A stretch of DNA of 64,000 bases from assembly GCF_001905005.1 (NCBI RefSeq), contig NZ_LWKZ01000024.1:1023299-1087298 (forward strand), written 5' to 3'. Below are positions 39,796 through 49,997 of this stretch, one piece after another. Positions within the stretch are counted from its first letter, which is position 1, and every line of letters begins with the position of its first letter. A program made the position numbers and the translations under genes. The notes under the pieces are model-generated. The model was not told where the DNA came from. It was given only the letters and a program-made list of their open reading frames with translations, and searched no databases. The stretch is from Streptomyces sp. CB02923. Lineage in GTDB: Bacteria; Actinomycetota; Actinomycetes; Streptomycetales; Streptomycetaceae.

Positions 39796-41426
39796 ACCCC
39801 TAGGTGTAGCACCCGCACCTCGGGCAGCCCTTCGGCGGCCGACGCGTCCCGTACCGTTCCGAGCAGGCGGATGTGCCCGCGCCCCACCATCCGTACGGCG
39901 AGCTCCAGCAATGCCCGCGCCTGCCGGCCGTCCAGACTCCGGTCCATGCCGTCCGCCATCAGCCCCAGTACCTGGCGGGCGGAGAGCACCTCGCCCGCCG
40001 GATCCATCTCCAGCACCTCCGGGCCCGTCAGGAGCACCAGCGCGAGCGCGACGTAACGCAGCTCCCCGTCCCCGAGCTGCTCCAGCGGCGTCGACGGCAG
40101 CCCACCACGCTCGACCAGCGCCCGCATGCCGACCGTCCCTCCACGCTCCATCGGCTCGGCCCGCAGTCCCGCCACCGGTCCGACGCAACCGGCACGCACC
40201 GCCTCGACCAGCACCGCGTGCCGCCGCGCGCACTCCCGGCTGGTGCGCCCCAGTACGGCGGGGAGGTTGTCGCAGGCGCTGCGCAGCCGGCCGTCCCCGG
40301 CGGACCACCCCCAGCTTCCGCCGAACGTGCCCCCGTCGTCTCCCACCCCCTCGCCACCGGACGCGGCGGCAAATCCTCCCGGCGCGTCAGCCTCTGTACG
40401 CACACCAGAACGCGAAGCACCACCAGCACGCGAAGCACCACCAGCACGGGACGCGTCACCAGCACGGGACGCGCCACCGGACGCGGTGGAACTACCGCCC
40501 CCTCCGCGACCGCTGACCTCAGGAGCCCCGTCAGCCCTCTCCGCCCCATCAGCGCCATAAGCACCAGGTACACCAGACGCACCATGAGAGCCATGAGAGC
40601 CAGAGGCACTGCCGACGCCTTCATGCCTGTCATGACCGGCACGGCCACCGCCCGCACGAGCATCAGCCCCAGCACCGGAACCGGCCCCAGGCCCAGTCCC
40701 GGCCCCGCATGCGCCCCCGCCGCCTCCGGCCCCAGCCCCAAGCCCGCCCGGCCCTCTGCCTCCCCCCGCCCCCGCACCGCACCCGGCGCCCGGCCCCGCC
40801 CCGCGCATCACTTCCGGTCGCGGGTCGCACGCGAACACCGACCGCAGCGCCACCACCACCTGCTCCGCAGCCGCGAGCACGAGCCGCTGCCCTGCCGTCT
40901 TGCCCGCGACGCGCAACGGCAGCAGAGCCGTACCCAGCCGGTCGTCGGGCAGCGGCGCGCGCGTCACGGGCGTCGCCCCGGCCGTGTACCAAGCCGCCTG
41001 CACCGCGCGCCGTGCAGGATCCGTCAGGGCCGTGGACAGCAGCGTCTCGCCACCCCCCGTCAGCCGTTCGCCGACGATGCGCAATTCCGGTTCGGCCTGT
41101 ACGGCGACGTCGAGCCGGACCGGACCGACCGGCCCGTCGACCGTGCAGCCGATACGGAACCCGCGTCTCCCCTGCCCGTCGGGGCGCGCCCAGGCCGGTA
41201 CGCACCCGACCGCGCCCCCCGGCGCCGCCGCGACCGCCCGTCCGAGCCGGGCCCCGCTGCCGAGCCGCGCGAGGATCTCGTACGCCTGCAGCACGCTGGA
41301 CTTCCCGCTGCCGCTCGCGCCGGTCAGGAGGGTCAACGGGCCGAGCGGGAAGGTCGCGCCGCGATGCGCTTTGAAGGCGGACAGACGTAATTCGGTGACC
41401 GCCGGGCGCACACTTTCTGTGTCCAT
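39792..41426 (-). CDS. SMC/RecF-like AAA ATPase with Gly/Ala-rich insert
   Basis: 544 residues from ATG 41426. Walker A is GASGSGKS (36-43) within LGPLTLLTGASGSGKSSVLQ. The C-terminal half has a signature-like LGDGELRYVALALVLLTGPE and a Walker-B/D-loop region, as in AAA_21/RecF-type ATPases. Between about residues 205 and 370 lies a long Gly/Ala/Ser-rich insert with ASRAGG repeats, where other family members have a helical insertion. The stop overlaps the MazG-like start. A DNA- or nucleotide-sensing role is possible but not shown. Confidence 0.82.
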   Translation of the reverse strand: MDTESVRPAVTELRLSAFKAHRGATFPLGPLTLLTGASGSGKSSVLQAYEILARLGSGARLGRAVAAAPGGAVGCVPAWARPDGQGRRGFRIGCTVDGPVGPVRLDVAVQAEPELRIVGERLTGGGETLLSTALTDPARRAVQAAWYTAGATPVTRAPLPDDRLGTALLPLRVAGKTAGQRLVLAAAEQVVVALRSVFACDPRPEVMRGAGPGAGCGAGAGGGRGPGGLGAGAGGGGGACGAGTGPGAGSGAGADARAGGGRAGHDRHEGVGSASGSHGSHGASGVPGAYGADGAERADGAPEVSGRGGGGSSTASGGASRAGDASRAGGASRAGGASRSGVRTEADAPGGFAAASGGEGVGDDGGTFGGSWGWSAGDGRLRSACDNLPAVLGRTSRECARRHAVLVEAVRAGCVGPVAGLRAEPMERGGTVGMRALVERGGLPSTPLEQLGDGELRYVALALVLLTGPEVLEMDPAGEVLSARQVLGLMADGMDRSLDGRQARALLELAVRMVGRGHIRLLGTVRDASAAEGLPEVRVLHLGV

Positions 41427-41480
41427 ACGAGGACGCTAGGCAACCGGCGAGAGCAAAACCGTTACGGCTGCAACGCCTTC

Positions 41481-41870
41481 CTACGATCGGGGTACGAGAC
41501 CGGCCGGCGGCTCGGCGACCTCGGTGCCGACGGGCGCGAGCAGGAAGACGTTGGTGTCGACCCGGTGCATCCCGCTGGCGAGCCCGAAGACGACGCCGCT
41601 GGAGAAGTCCAGGATGCGTTTGGCCACGTCGGCGTCGGCGCTGCTGAGGTCGAGCAGGACCGGGATCTGCGCCATCAGGTACTCGGCGACCTCGCGCGCG
41701 TCGGCGAAGGTCTGCACCCGGATGACGACGAACCGCCGCATCTCCTCGCCCGGCTCCTCCTCGGGCAGGGCACGGTGATCGGGCCACGAGGGCCATTCAC
41801 TGCCGCTGCGAAGGGGAACGACCTCGGCGAGCCCTTCCCACTGTTCGTCGGTGGCATCGGGCCCGTTCAC
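41481..41870 (-). CDS. SepF-like protein
   Basis: 129 residues from GTG 41870, with GAGGTGATTCG just upstream. The C-terminal 85 residues match SepF: RRFVVIRVQTFADAREVAEY, QIPVLLDLSSADADVAKRIL, DFSSGVVFGLASGMHRVDTN, FLLAP. True SepF links FtsZ to the membrane through an N-terminal amphipathic helix. Here the N-terminus is short and acidic, with no clear amphipathic helix, so this is one of the extra SepF-like proteins of Streptomyces. It is divergent from corA. Confidence 0.85.
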   Translation of the reverse strand: MNGPDATDEQWEGLAEVVPLRSGSEWPSWPDHRALPEEEPGEEMRRFVVIRVQTFADAREVAEYLMAQIPVLLDLSSADADVAKRILDFSSGVVFGLASGMHRVDTNVFLLAPVGTEVAEPPAGLVPRS

Positions 41871-42091
41871 CGAATCACCTCTTCCGGAAGGGCTGGACAA
41901 CTTCGCTATCTGCATCGCGCAATTGTAGGGATAACCGCTTATACGTCTTCGGGTGCGACACACGGATGGCGTCACCTGGTTCCTCCATCCTGCACCATGG
42001 CCACTGACCAGCGTCGACACCCTGGGCATATATCCTGCGTCGAGATCCCCTGTTCCTGTTCGCTCCCTCTGTTACGTAGGTCGGTTCCGTC

Positions 42092-43252
42092 ATGAGCGCT
42101 GATCCTCCCGGCCGCGGGCTGCGCGGCCTGCGCGGGCTCCGCAAGCAGGCGAAGAAGCGGCCGGCCACTCCGGCCGCGCCCGCCGGTACCACGGAAGATC
42201 CACCGGCGCCGGATCCCGGCACCGCGTCCGCCGGCAGTGTCATCAACGCCACTCTTTACCGCGACGGACATCGCCTCAGTACCCACGAAACACTCGCCGA
42301 CACCTTCCGGCACCTGCGCACCACCTCCGGCTCCATGGCCTGGATCGGGCTGCACCGGCCGTCGTCCTCCGAATTGGTCACCCTCGCGTCGGAATTCGAC
42401 CTTCACCCGCTGGCGGTGGAGGACGCGCTGGAGGCCCATCAGCGGCCGAAACTGGAACGTTACGGCGACATCCTCTTCGTCGTCCTGCGGGCCGCGCGCT
42501 ACCTGGACGACCCCGAAGAGGTCGACTTCGGCGAACTGCACGTCTTCGTGGGCCCCGACTTCGTCATCACCGTCCGGCACGGCGGCGCCCCCGACCTGCC
42601 CGCCGTACGCCGCCGCATGGAAGCCACCCCGGAGCTTCTCAAGCGCGGCCCCGAAGCGGTCCTCTACGCGATCCTCGACGCCGTCGTGGACGATTACGCG
42701 CCGGTGGTCGCCGGTGTCCAGAACGACATCGACGAGATCGAGACCGAGGTCTTCGGCGGCGACCCGCGCGTCTCCCGCCGGATCTACGAACTCTCCCGCG
42801 AAGTGGTGGAATTCCAGCGCGCGACCCGCCCCCTGAACAGCATGCTGGAAAGCCTGACCGCCGGTTTCGAGAAATACGGCATCGACGAGGAACTCCGCCG
42901 CTACCTCCGTGACGTCGCCGACCACGCCACCCACACCACCGAACGCGTGGACGGCTTCCGTCAGGCCCTCCAGGACATCCTCACCGTCAACGCCACCCTC
43001 GTGAACCAACAGCAGAACGCCGAGATGCGCGCCCTCGCGGAAGCGGGCTTCGAGCAGAACGAGGAAATCAAGAAGATCAGCTCCTGGGCGGCCATCCTCT
43101 TCGCCCCGACCCTCGTCGGCACGATCTACGGCATGAACTTCGACACGATGCCGGAACTGCACTGGACATTCGGGTATCCCTTCGCCATCGCCCTGATGGC
43201 GGTCGTCTGCGTCAGCCTGTACTTCATCTTCAAGCGGCGCGACTGGCTCTGA
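42092..43252 (+). CDS. corA: CorA-family magnesium/divalent-metal transporter
   Basis: 386 residues from ATG 42092. A long cytoplasmic N-terminal domain includes HPLAVEDALEAHQRPKLERY. A helical stalk leads to two C-terminal membrane helices with the pore signature YGMNF (TLVGTIYGMNFDTMPELHW). The protein ends FKRRDWL with basic residues. It forms a pentameric channel in the membrane. The first 45 residues are Arg/Lys/Pro-rich. The 221-base gap to the divergent sepF-like start shows no obvious riboswitch. A hairpin follows the stop. Confidence 0.94.
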   Translation: MSADPPGRGLRGLRGLRKQAKKRPATPAAPAGTTEDPPAPDPGTASAGSVINATLYRDGHRLSTHETLADTFRHLRTTSGSMAWIGLHRPSSSELVTLASEFDLHPLAVEDALEAHQRPKLERYGDILFVVLRAARYLDDPEEVDFGELHVFVGPDFVITVRHGGAPDLPAVRRRMEATPELLKRGPEAVLYAILDAVVDDYAPVVAGVQNDIDEIETEVFGGDPRVSRRIYELSREVVEFQRATRPLNSMLESLTAGFEKYGIDEELRRYLRDVADHATHTTERVDGFRQALQDILTVNATLVNQQQNAEMRALAEAGFEQNEEIKKISSWAAILFAPTLVGTIYGMNFDTMPELHWTFGYPFAIALMAVVCVSLYFIFKRRDWL

Positions 43253-43266
43253 GCAATCGGCGTCAG

Positions 43267-43285
43267 CGCATGCGCTCCGCATGCG
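43267..43285. terminator. Hairpin after corA
   Basis: CGCATGCG-CTC-CGCATGCG, perfect 8-bp arms with a 3-base loop, 14 bases after the corA stop. No T tract follows. Confidence 0.65.
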
Positions 43286-43637
43286 GGACGCCGCGGGAAG
43301 CGCGTGCGGGTAGCCGGGTACGCCGACGTGGCGTACGCAATCCGTCTCTTCGACGAAACCTCTTCGCCGCACACCGCGCTGCGCCTGATGGTGCCCGCAT
43401 CGGTCGCCCGGAAACGGCCGCGGACCTGCGGGCCGTTGCCACCTCAGCTGAACGCCCTGGCCGTACGGGCGGCCGCCGGTCACCACGCTGCCGCATACAG
43501 TGCTGTCAGTACGTAACCGCGCCCGACATCCCAGCGGCTCCCCCGACGCGGTTGAAGAGCGGCTGCCTGACAACGTCCGCGCTTTTCTCACGGGAATGAC
43601 ACCGACCGCATCCGACGGGTGATTCCACGCTGCCACT
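43286..43637. other. Gap between corA and the MerR gene
   Basis: No gene with convincing codon use or start is seen on either strand; the short frames present look like chance. Confidence 0.55.
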
Positions 43638-44273
43638 TCAGCCCTTGTGTCCCCTGACCGACTGGTTTTCCTGAGCAAGTCGGCGCAGCGCCAGAAGAGC
43701 GGGTTCCAGCATGATGGTCAGGAGCACCACCCGTTCGGCTTGTTTCGCGGGGTCTTTCCTTTCCCCTAGTTGACCGAGGTCCAACGTCGCGGTTTTCTGG
43801 GCGAGTTCCGCGTACGGGACAAGGGAGTGCCAGTCGAAGTCCGTACCGAGATGGCGCAGCGATGCCAAGGTGTCTGCCAGAGCACGCTTGGGCGGAGCGT
43901 CTTTCGCCACCTCCCAGTCGACGTGGTCGAGCAGTTGCTCCACGTCTGCCGACGCCTTCCCGCTGTGCTCGTGATCACCGGACGGGGCGGTACCGGCTCC
44001 CAGTACGACGCGCAGCGCCTCGCGCGGATCGCCTTCGTACCGGGAGGCGGCATCCAGTACTTCCTTGGCCGTGCGGACCGAGAGACCCCGTACGCCGATC
44101 AGCGCGCGGATGAGCCGGAGCCGGCGAATGTGCTGCTCGCCGTATTCAGCCCGGGTCAGAGCGGTGGCACGCCCCGGCGGCAGCAAACCCCGGCGCAGGT
44201 AGTGCTTGATACTGGCGATCGACACCCCGCTGCGGTCGCTCAATTCAGAGATCTGCAACGTTTCTTCCCCCAC
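43638..44273 (-). CDS. MerR-family transcriptional regulator
   Basis: 211 residues from ATG 44273. The N-terminal winged HTH reads LQISELSDRSGVSIASIKHY, then LRRGLLPPGRATALTRAEYG and QHIRRLRLIRAL, as in MerR proteins. The C-terminal region of about 120 residues has no cysteines that would bind metals and no known drug-binding domain, so the inducer is unknown. It is convergent with corA and has no immediate target gene. It appears complete. Confidence 0.9.
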   Translation of the reverse strand: MGEETLQISELSDRSGVSIASIKHYLRRGLLPPGRATALTRAEYGEQHIRRLRLIRALIGVRGLSVRTAKEVLDAASRYEGDPREALRVVLGAGTAPSGDHEHSGKASADVEQLLDHVDWEVAKDAPPKRALADTLASLRHLGTDFDWHSLVPYAELAQKTATLDLGQLGERKDPAKQAERVVLLTIMLEPALLALRRLAQENQSVRGHKG

Positions 44274-44747
44274 ATCAGAGTGGTGCGTCCTGATCGGCGT
44301 GCGGACAGATTACCTGCCGGGCCGGGGAACGAGCCTTTTCGGCGGTAAATCACCGGCGTTCAGCAATCCTGGATAAACGCCGAGCCGCCTCCCACCCACT
44401 GTGAGCGCAGCTCGTGGCCAGGTGCGTCGCGCACGGCATTCGCTGCCGGTTGTCCGGCTCGAATCCCGTTGTGCCCGGCTTCGCCCGCCGAGGCCGAGGG
44501 CGGCGCCGGACGAGCGCCCCGTACCGCCGTCCCCACCCCGGTCCAAAGAGGCAGCGCAAGACCAGAGGTGTCGCGGCACCGCCACCGCCCGACAATGGTG
44601 ATGTCGCTCGCGACTCCTGAGAAGCATCCGCGCCTCTTCGGCACCCTCGGCCGGTGCCGCTCCGCCAACCTGCCCGGCCTCGACCGCCGTCGGCGGACGC
44701 CGCGGTGGCGGAGACGGCCCCGCCGTCCCGGAGAGGCGGAGGCCCCC
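44274..44747. other. Intergenic region with no supported gene
   Basis: GC-rich, with frames on both strands lacking family similarity. A tRNA-like TCGAATCCCG string at about 44459-44468 does not fold into a tRNA. Likely decayed sequence next to the broken SDR gene. Confidence 0.55.
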
Positions 44748-45362
44748 TCAAGGAAGGACAGCGCTCTGGTATGCGTCGTAACCGCAGAAGACCGGAAGCA
44801 CGGTGACCCCTCTGGGCGCGACGCGCTGGGCGAGGTGACGGAGTCTCCGTTCCGACGAGGCGCGGACGGACGTGACCACGATGAGGCCGCGCCCCCGGGC
44901 GGCCATGTGCGAAGCGGCAACCCGGGCCGCGGTCAGCTGCGTCACCGCGTGATCGCCGCCGACCGCCACCACCGCCACGTCGACCCCGCCCGTCCACTGG
45001 GCCACGCCGGACGTGTAGTCCTCGACCTCGCGCCCGTCGGAGAGATCGACCTCGGCGGATTCGGCGGCTCCGCCGGCCTCGATGATGCTGCGGGCCGCGC
45101 TCTCGGCTCTCTCCGGGACGGAGTCGGCCAGAAATATCAGCGCACGACGCCGCGATAGCGCCTTCGTCAGCGCCATGCCGTGCGGGTCCGAAACCCCGTA
45201 GACCACGACCGTTTTATCCTCAAGGTGCACTCGAAAACACTTCCCATCCACTTCATGCGACTCTGCGCGCCCACTCCTCCTCGACTCGCAGAGCGGCTGC
45301 TGCCCTGCCACGCGGCCACGGGATGGAATTCGTGCATCTTGCGGCTCTTTGACTCCGTTCAC
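44748..45362 (-). pseudogene. Short-chain dehydrogenase-like fragment lacking its active site
   Basis: The readable part starts near LEDKTVVVYGVSDPHGMALT (a possible GTG at 45230). It continues with SARSIIEAGGAAESAEVDLS and GGVDVAVVAVGGDHAV, the pattern of an SDR Rossmann fold. The glycine loop is altered (GVSDPHG instead of TGxxxGIG). The YxxxK catalytic segment is missing: RGLIVVTSVRAS runs straight into LRHLAQRVAPRGVTVLPV. The frame stops about 15 residues later, without the C-terminal third. An internal deletion plus truncation best explains this. The upstream 44 residues of the frame are unlikely to be translated. Confidence 0.55.
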
Positions 45363-45670
45363 TCATTTACCCCGGAATCCCCGCGCCGAAAAACGACAAC
45401 GCAGCCGGACGTGACCGCCCCGCGATCATCTCATAGAGACGCGGCAGCCATCGCTCTTTTCGTCAAAAAAACCGGACAGTTCACACAACACGCGCCATCG
45501 CGGTTCGTTCGCAGGTCAGAGGCCATACGGTCCCGCAATCCGGAAGATGCCTGACGCACTTAGATATGACACCGTCACGTCGCACAAGCACGTCGATACA
45601 GGTATGACGGGCTAGCGACGTAGTGCATGAGAGATGACTTGGTTAGCACACACTGAGAATCGAGGAACCG
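45363..45670. other. Lower-GC intergenic region before the AraC regulator
   Basis: About 300 bases with clearly more A/T than the surroundings, including runs such as TCAAAAAAACC. No gene is seen. TATGAC occurs twice (about 45562-45567 and 45603-45608). The promoter of the AraC gene probably lies in its right part. Confidence 0.5.
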
Positions 45671-46462
45671 TTGAGAGACGAGACCGAGCAGGCAATCGTG
45701 CGCGCCGTCGACGTCATGCAGAGCAGGCTGGGCGAACCCCTCTCCCTGGACACGCTGGCCGAAGCCGCCATGTTCAGTAAATTCCATTTCTCTCGCCTCT
45801 TCCTGCGGGCCACCGGTGTCCCGCCGGGTCGGTTCCTCTCGGCACTTCGCATGGAAAAGGCGAAGGAACTCCTTTTATCAACCGACTGGAATGTCGTGGA
45901 TATCGGCACCGCCGTCGGATACAACAGCGTAGGGACATTCAGCACACGTTTCAGCCGCAGTGTGGGCCTGTCGCCGACAAACTACCGTCGCTTCCGCGGC
46001 TTCGCACCCTGTCACCGTGGCCCGGAACCGCCGGTCCGCTCCGCGCGGCAGCGCCGCATCCGCAGCACCGTCTCGCTGCCACCGGGCGAGAAGCGGCGTG
46101 CCGTGTTCGTCGGGCTTTTCCCCGGCCCGATCCCCGAGGGGCGGCCGCTGGCCGGCACCCTCGTGGCTGCCCCTGGCCCGTACGAACTGACCGTTCCGGC
46201 AACCCCCGAGAGTCACCTGACGGCGTTCTCGCTGCCGGCCGGGACGGCGGCCGGGCTCCACGCGCTCTCACCGGAGGATGCCCGGCTCATGGGAGGCCGG
46301 CGTCTCGGAGCGCTCGAACCAGGCCCCACGCTGTGCCTGCCGGACCTGCCGCTCTCCTTCCGCAGCCGGCTCGACGTGCCGGTCCTCATGGCGACGCCGC
46401 GGCCCTTCACGCCGATGTGCCCTGAGACGAACGCCGGGCTCCCGGAGGCCGTACCGGTGTGA
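45671..46462 (+). CDS. AraC-family regulator with N-terminal DNA-binding domain
   Basis: 263 residues from TTG 45671, preceded by GAGGAACCG. The two HTH motifs of AraC lie at the N-terminus: LDTLAEAAMFSKFHFSRLFL, and VVDIGTAVGYNSVGTFSTRF followed by RSVGLSPTNYRR. The C-terminal 150 residues are Pro/Gly-rich and beta-like, perhaps a ligand domain (FVGLFPGPIPEGRPLAG), and match no effector domain I know. The inverted order (HTH first) is typical of one AraC subgroup in Streptomyces. Target unknown. Confidence 0.85.
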   Translation: MRDETEQAIVRAVDVMQSRLGEPLSLDTLAEAAMFSKFHFSRLFLRATGVPPGRFLSALRMEKAKELLLSTDWNVVDIGTAVGYNSVGTFSTRFSRSVGLSPTNYRRFRGFAPCHRGPEPPVRSARQRRIRSTVSLPPGEKRRAVFVGLFPGPIPEGRPLAGTLVAAPGPYELTVPATPESHLTAFSLPAGTAAGLHALSPEDARLMGGRRLGALEPGPTLCLPDLPLSFRSRLDVPVLMATPRPFTPMCPETNAGLPEAVPV

Positions 46463-46661
46463 GGGGTCGCGCTTTCCAAAGGCGTGCCCCTGTCCGGCGC
46501 CTTCCGGGCTTCCCCGCCCGCGGCGTCACGGAGCGCCTCGGCCCGTAGGTGCCCAACTCCCGCCCGCAGGCTGCTCGTCCGCGCTCCGACCAGGCCTTCT
46601 CGCGGGCCGAACCGGGTCGAGAACAGCGGTTCGGCTACGACCCGGTAGGAGGAGGTTCGCC

Positions 46662-47030
46662 ATGAAGTATTTGTTGATCACGCATATGGAGCCGGGGGCC
46701 CGGGACGGCCTGGCGGAACACGAGCGCGACGAGATCTCACGGGGACACCGCGCTCTTCAGGAGAGAGTGCGGGAGGCCGGCGAGATGATCGCGACCAATT
46801 TCCTCGCCGATGCCTCACAGGGTTCGGTGGTGCGGGTGAAGGACGGACGGGCGACGGCTGCCCCGGGACCGCTCCCGGACGTCGCAGTGCACGCGGCCGG
46901 GTACTACCTGGTCGACTGTGAGTCACGGGAGCGGGCCGAGGAATGGGCCGCGATGATCCCCGACGCCCGCTTCGACGGCTTCGCCGTCGAGGTACGGCCC
47001 GTCATGGTGAGCGCGGGCACCGAGATGTGA
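46662..47030 (+). CDS. YCII/DGPF-related protein lacking the DGPF motif
   Basis: 122 residues from ATG 46662 behind GTAGGAGGAGG. MKYLLITHMEPGARDGLAEH starts like YCII-family proteins, and VDCESRERAEEWAAMIPDAR matches their end. The central DGPF/DGPY-x-E motif is replaced by APGPLPDVAVHAAG, so the usual active-site-like His/Asp arrangement is partly lost. It is convergent with the ECF42 sigma gene (17 bases between stops); a related protein with an intact motif lies on the sigma gene's other side. Confidence 0.8.
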   Translation: MKYLLITHMEPGARDGLAEHERDEISRGHRALQERVREAGEMIATNFLADASQGSVVRVKDGRATAAPGPLPDVAVHAAGYYLVDCESRERAEEWAAMIPDARFDGFAVEVRPVMVSAGTEM

Positions 47031-47047
47031 CGCGGGCACCGCGCAGG

Positions 47048-48304
<1,257 letters not shown>

Positions 48305-48446
48305 TCCCCGAACGTCCTCTCCGCGCACACGGTTGTCGATGTGGAGCCAGCAACGCTAACACGCGGCGGGAGAGCGCCGAGGCCGGGAAAACCGCGGGCG
48401 CGGCGGCCGTTCGCCGGTGGTCAGGTCGAAGGCCGCCGCGCCTGGT

Positions 48447-48815
48447 TCACTCGGGCAGGCCGTCGGAGAAGGCGACCGGGCGCACCTCGATGCCGAGCCC
48501 CTCGACCTTGCTGTCCGGGATCATGGCGGCGATCTCGTGCGCCCGCTCCCGGTCCCGGCACTCGATCACGTAGAAGCCGCCCAGGAATTCCTTCGATTCG
48601 GCATACGGGCCGTCGGTCACGGCCGGCACCCCGTCGCGTACCCCCACCACCGAGCTCTGCGCCGGCTCGGCGAGCGCCTGGGTGCAGACGAACTCGCCGG
48701 ATTCCTTGATCTTCTTCATGAAGTCACCGTGCCCGGACATCACCTCGTTGCGGGTCTCCTCCGGCAGTGCCTCCCAGATGGCAGGGTTCACATGCATGAT
48801 CAGCAGGAACTTCAC
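48447..48815 (-). CDS. DGPF/YCII-family protein, ECF42 partner
   Basis: 122 residues from ATG 48815. MKFLLIMHVNPAIWEALPEE, then VTDGPYAESKEFLGGFYVIE with the DGPY motif, then AHEIAAMIPDSKVEGLGIEV, match the family. These small dimeric ferredoxin-like proteins are regularly encoded next to ECF42 sigma factors and are likely targets or modulators. It lies upstream of the sigma gene on the same strand with a gap of 142 bases. Confidence 0.9.
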   Translation of the reverse strand: MKFLLIMHVNPAIWEALPEETRNEVMSGHGDFMKKIKESGEFVCTQALAEPAQSSVVGVRDGVPAVTDGPYAESKEFLGGFYVIECRDRERAHEIAAMIPDSKVEGLGIEVRPVAFSDGLPE

Positions 48816-48964
48816 GGTAAACCTCCTTGTGACACGGCGCCTCGAACGCGCCCTTCACCCCTCTGTCGGAGCCCGGCTCGGCTTCTCGACATCGACGACA
48901 CCGTACTGCGCCCGATCAGTGACGAAGGGCCGGAAACCGGCGTACGGAACTCCCGCCCCGCTGC

Positions 48965-49513
48965 TCAGGTGCGTACGCGCGCGGGGGCCAGTCGCCGGAA
49001 GCCGCCGCCGTGGAACAGCAGCGCCGGCTCCTCAGCGCTCCTGTGCGCCTCCAGCACCGCACCGAGCATGATCGAGTGGTCACCGCCGTCGTGGACGGCC
49101 GTGAGCCGGCACTCCAGCCAGGCCAGCGCCCCGGCCAGGAGGGGGGCGCCCGTGTGGGGGCCCGGTGCCGCCTCGACGGCCTCGAACTCCCGGGCGCCCC
49201 GCGGACGCGAGCGGTCGGCGAACCGTCGTGCCACCGGCTCCTGGTCGGCCGACAGAACCGAGACCGCGAACGCCCCCTCGTCGAGGACCAGATCGTGCAG
49301 GGCGGCGGTGCGGGCCACACAGACCAGCACCAGGGGCGGGTCCAGCGAGACCGAGGTGAACGAGTTGGCCGTCATGCCACGCGGCTCGGCCCGTCCGGCG
49401 GTGAGCACGACGATGCCGGTCGCGAACGAGCCGAGCACGTCGCGCAGATGCCGGCGCTCTCCGGGGACCGCGGTGCCGGGGGCGCGGCCGGGCGGCGTCT
49501 GCGGGGCTGTCAT
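48965..49513 (-). CDS. Flavin reductase of a two-component monooxygenase
   Basis: 182 residues from ATG 49513. LRDVLGSFATGIVVLTAGRA, GMTANSFTSVSLDPPLVLVC and FAVSVLSADQEPVARRFADR are typical of the FMN-binding flavin reductase family that supplies reduced flavin to a partner oxygenase. Similar genes (SgcE6 type) occur in enediyne clusters. It lies four bases downstream of the thioesterase gene in the same direction and is the last gene of the enediyne minus-strand operon. The partner oxygenase is not in the window. Confidence 0.88.
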   Translation of the reverse strand: MTAPQTPPGRAPGTAVPGERRHLRDVLGSFATGIVVLTAGRAEPRGMTANSFTSVSLDPPLVLVCVARTAALHDLVLDEGAFAVSVLSADQEPVARRFADRSRPRGAREFEAVEAAPGPHTGAPLLAGALAWLECRLTAVHDGGDHSIMLGAVLEAHRSAEEPALLFHGGGFRRLAPARVRT

Positions 49514-49517
49514 CCCG

Positions 49518-49997
49518 TCACCTCCCGCCGGCCGCCGCGCCCTGCGGCGCCGGATCCGCGTAGGGTTCCAGCGCCCTGCGCAGTGCTTCCGGCACCTTGG
49601 TGGGGCGGGTACCGGTGTTGGGGCCGCGCATGCAGGCCACCCGCTGGCTGCCGCGGGCCACCAGGTCGCCCGGGGCGTCCCCGCCGGTCCTTACGTAGTC
49701 GAAGGTGAAACCGATCTGCGTCTGTGTCAGGTCGGTGAGACGCATCCGGATCGACAGCTCGTCGAACGCCGTGATCTCGGAGAAGAACTCGCAGCCCACG
49801 GAGAGCGTGAACAGCTTCAGGTCCCCCCGGATGTCCTCCAGGACCTCCGGGGCCTTCTCGCGCAGGAACATCTCACGGCACCGTCCCTGCCAGCGGACGT
49901 AGTTGACGTAGTAGACGTTGCCGACCAGGTTGGTCTCCTCGAAGCCCACCAGGTGACGCAATTCGTAGTAGGGCCGCACCTCGCGCTCTCCTTTCAT
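49518..49997 (-). CDS. Enediyne-type hotdog thioesterase
   Basis: 159 residues from ATG 49997, overlapping the pksE stop by ATGA. The N-terminal signature EETNLVGNVYYVNYVRWQGR followed by CREMFL is that of enediyne thioesterases (CalE7/DynE7/SgcE10 type), which release the polyene from the PKS. Hotdog-fold strands follow (TLSVGCEFFSEITAFDELSI). It acts on the product bound to the adjacent PKS. Length is normal. Confidence 0.95.
   Translation of the reverse strand: MKGEREVRPYYELRHLVGFEETNLVGNVYYVNYVRWQGRCREMFLREKAPEVLEDIRGDLKLFTLSVGCEFFSEITAFDELSIRMRLTDLTQTQIGFTFDYVRTGGDAPGDLVARGSQRVACMRGPNTGTRPTKVPEALRRALEPYADPAPQGAAAGGR

Noticed and set aside
41871..42091. Magnesium riboswitch (M-box or ykkC-like) before corA
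   Set aside because: No conserved stem set could be recognised in this short divergent gap.
44400..44500. tRNA-like string TCGAATCCCG
   Set aside because: No T-stem pairing, no anticodon arm and no acceptor stem can be formed around it.
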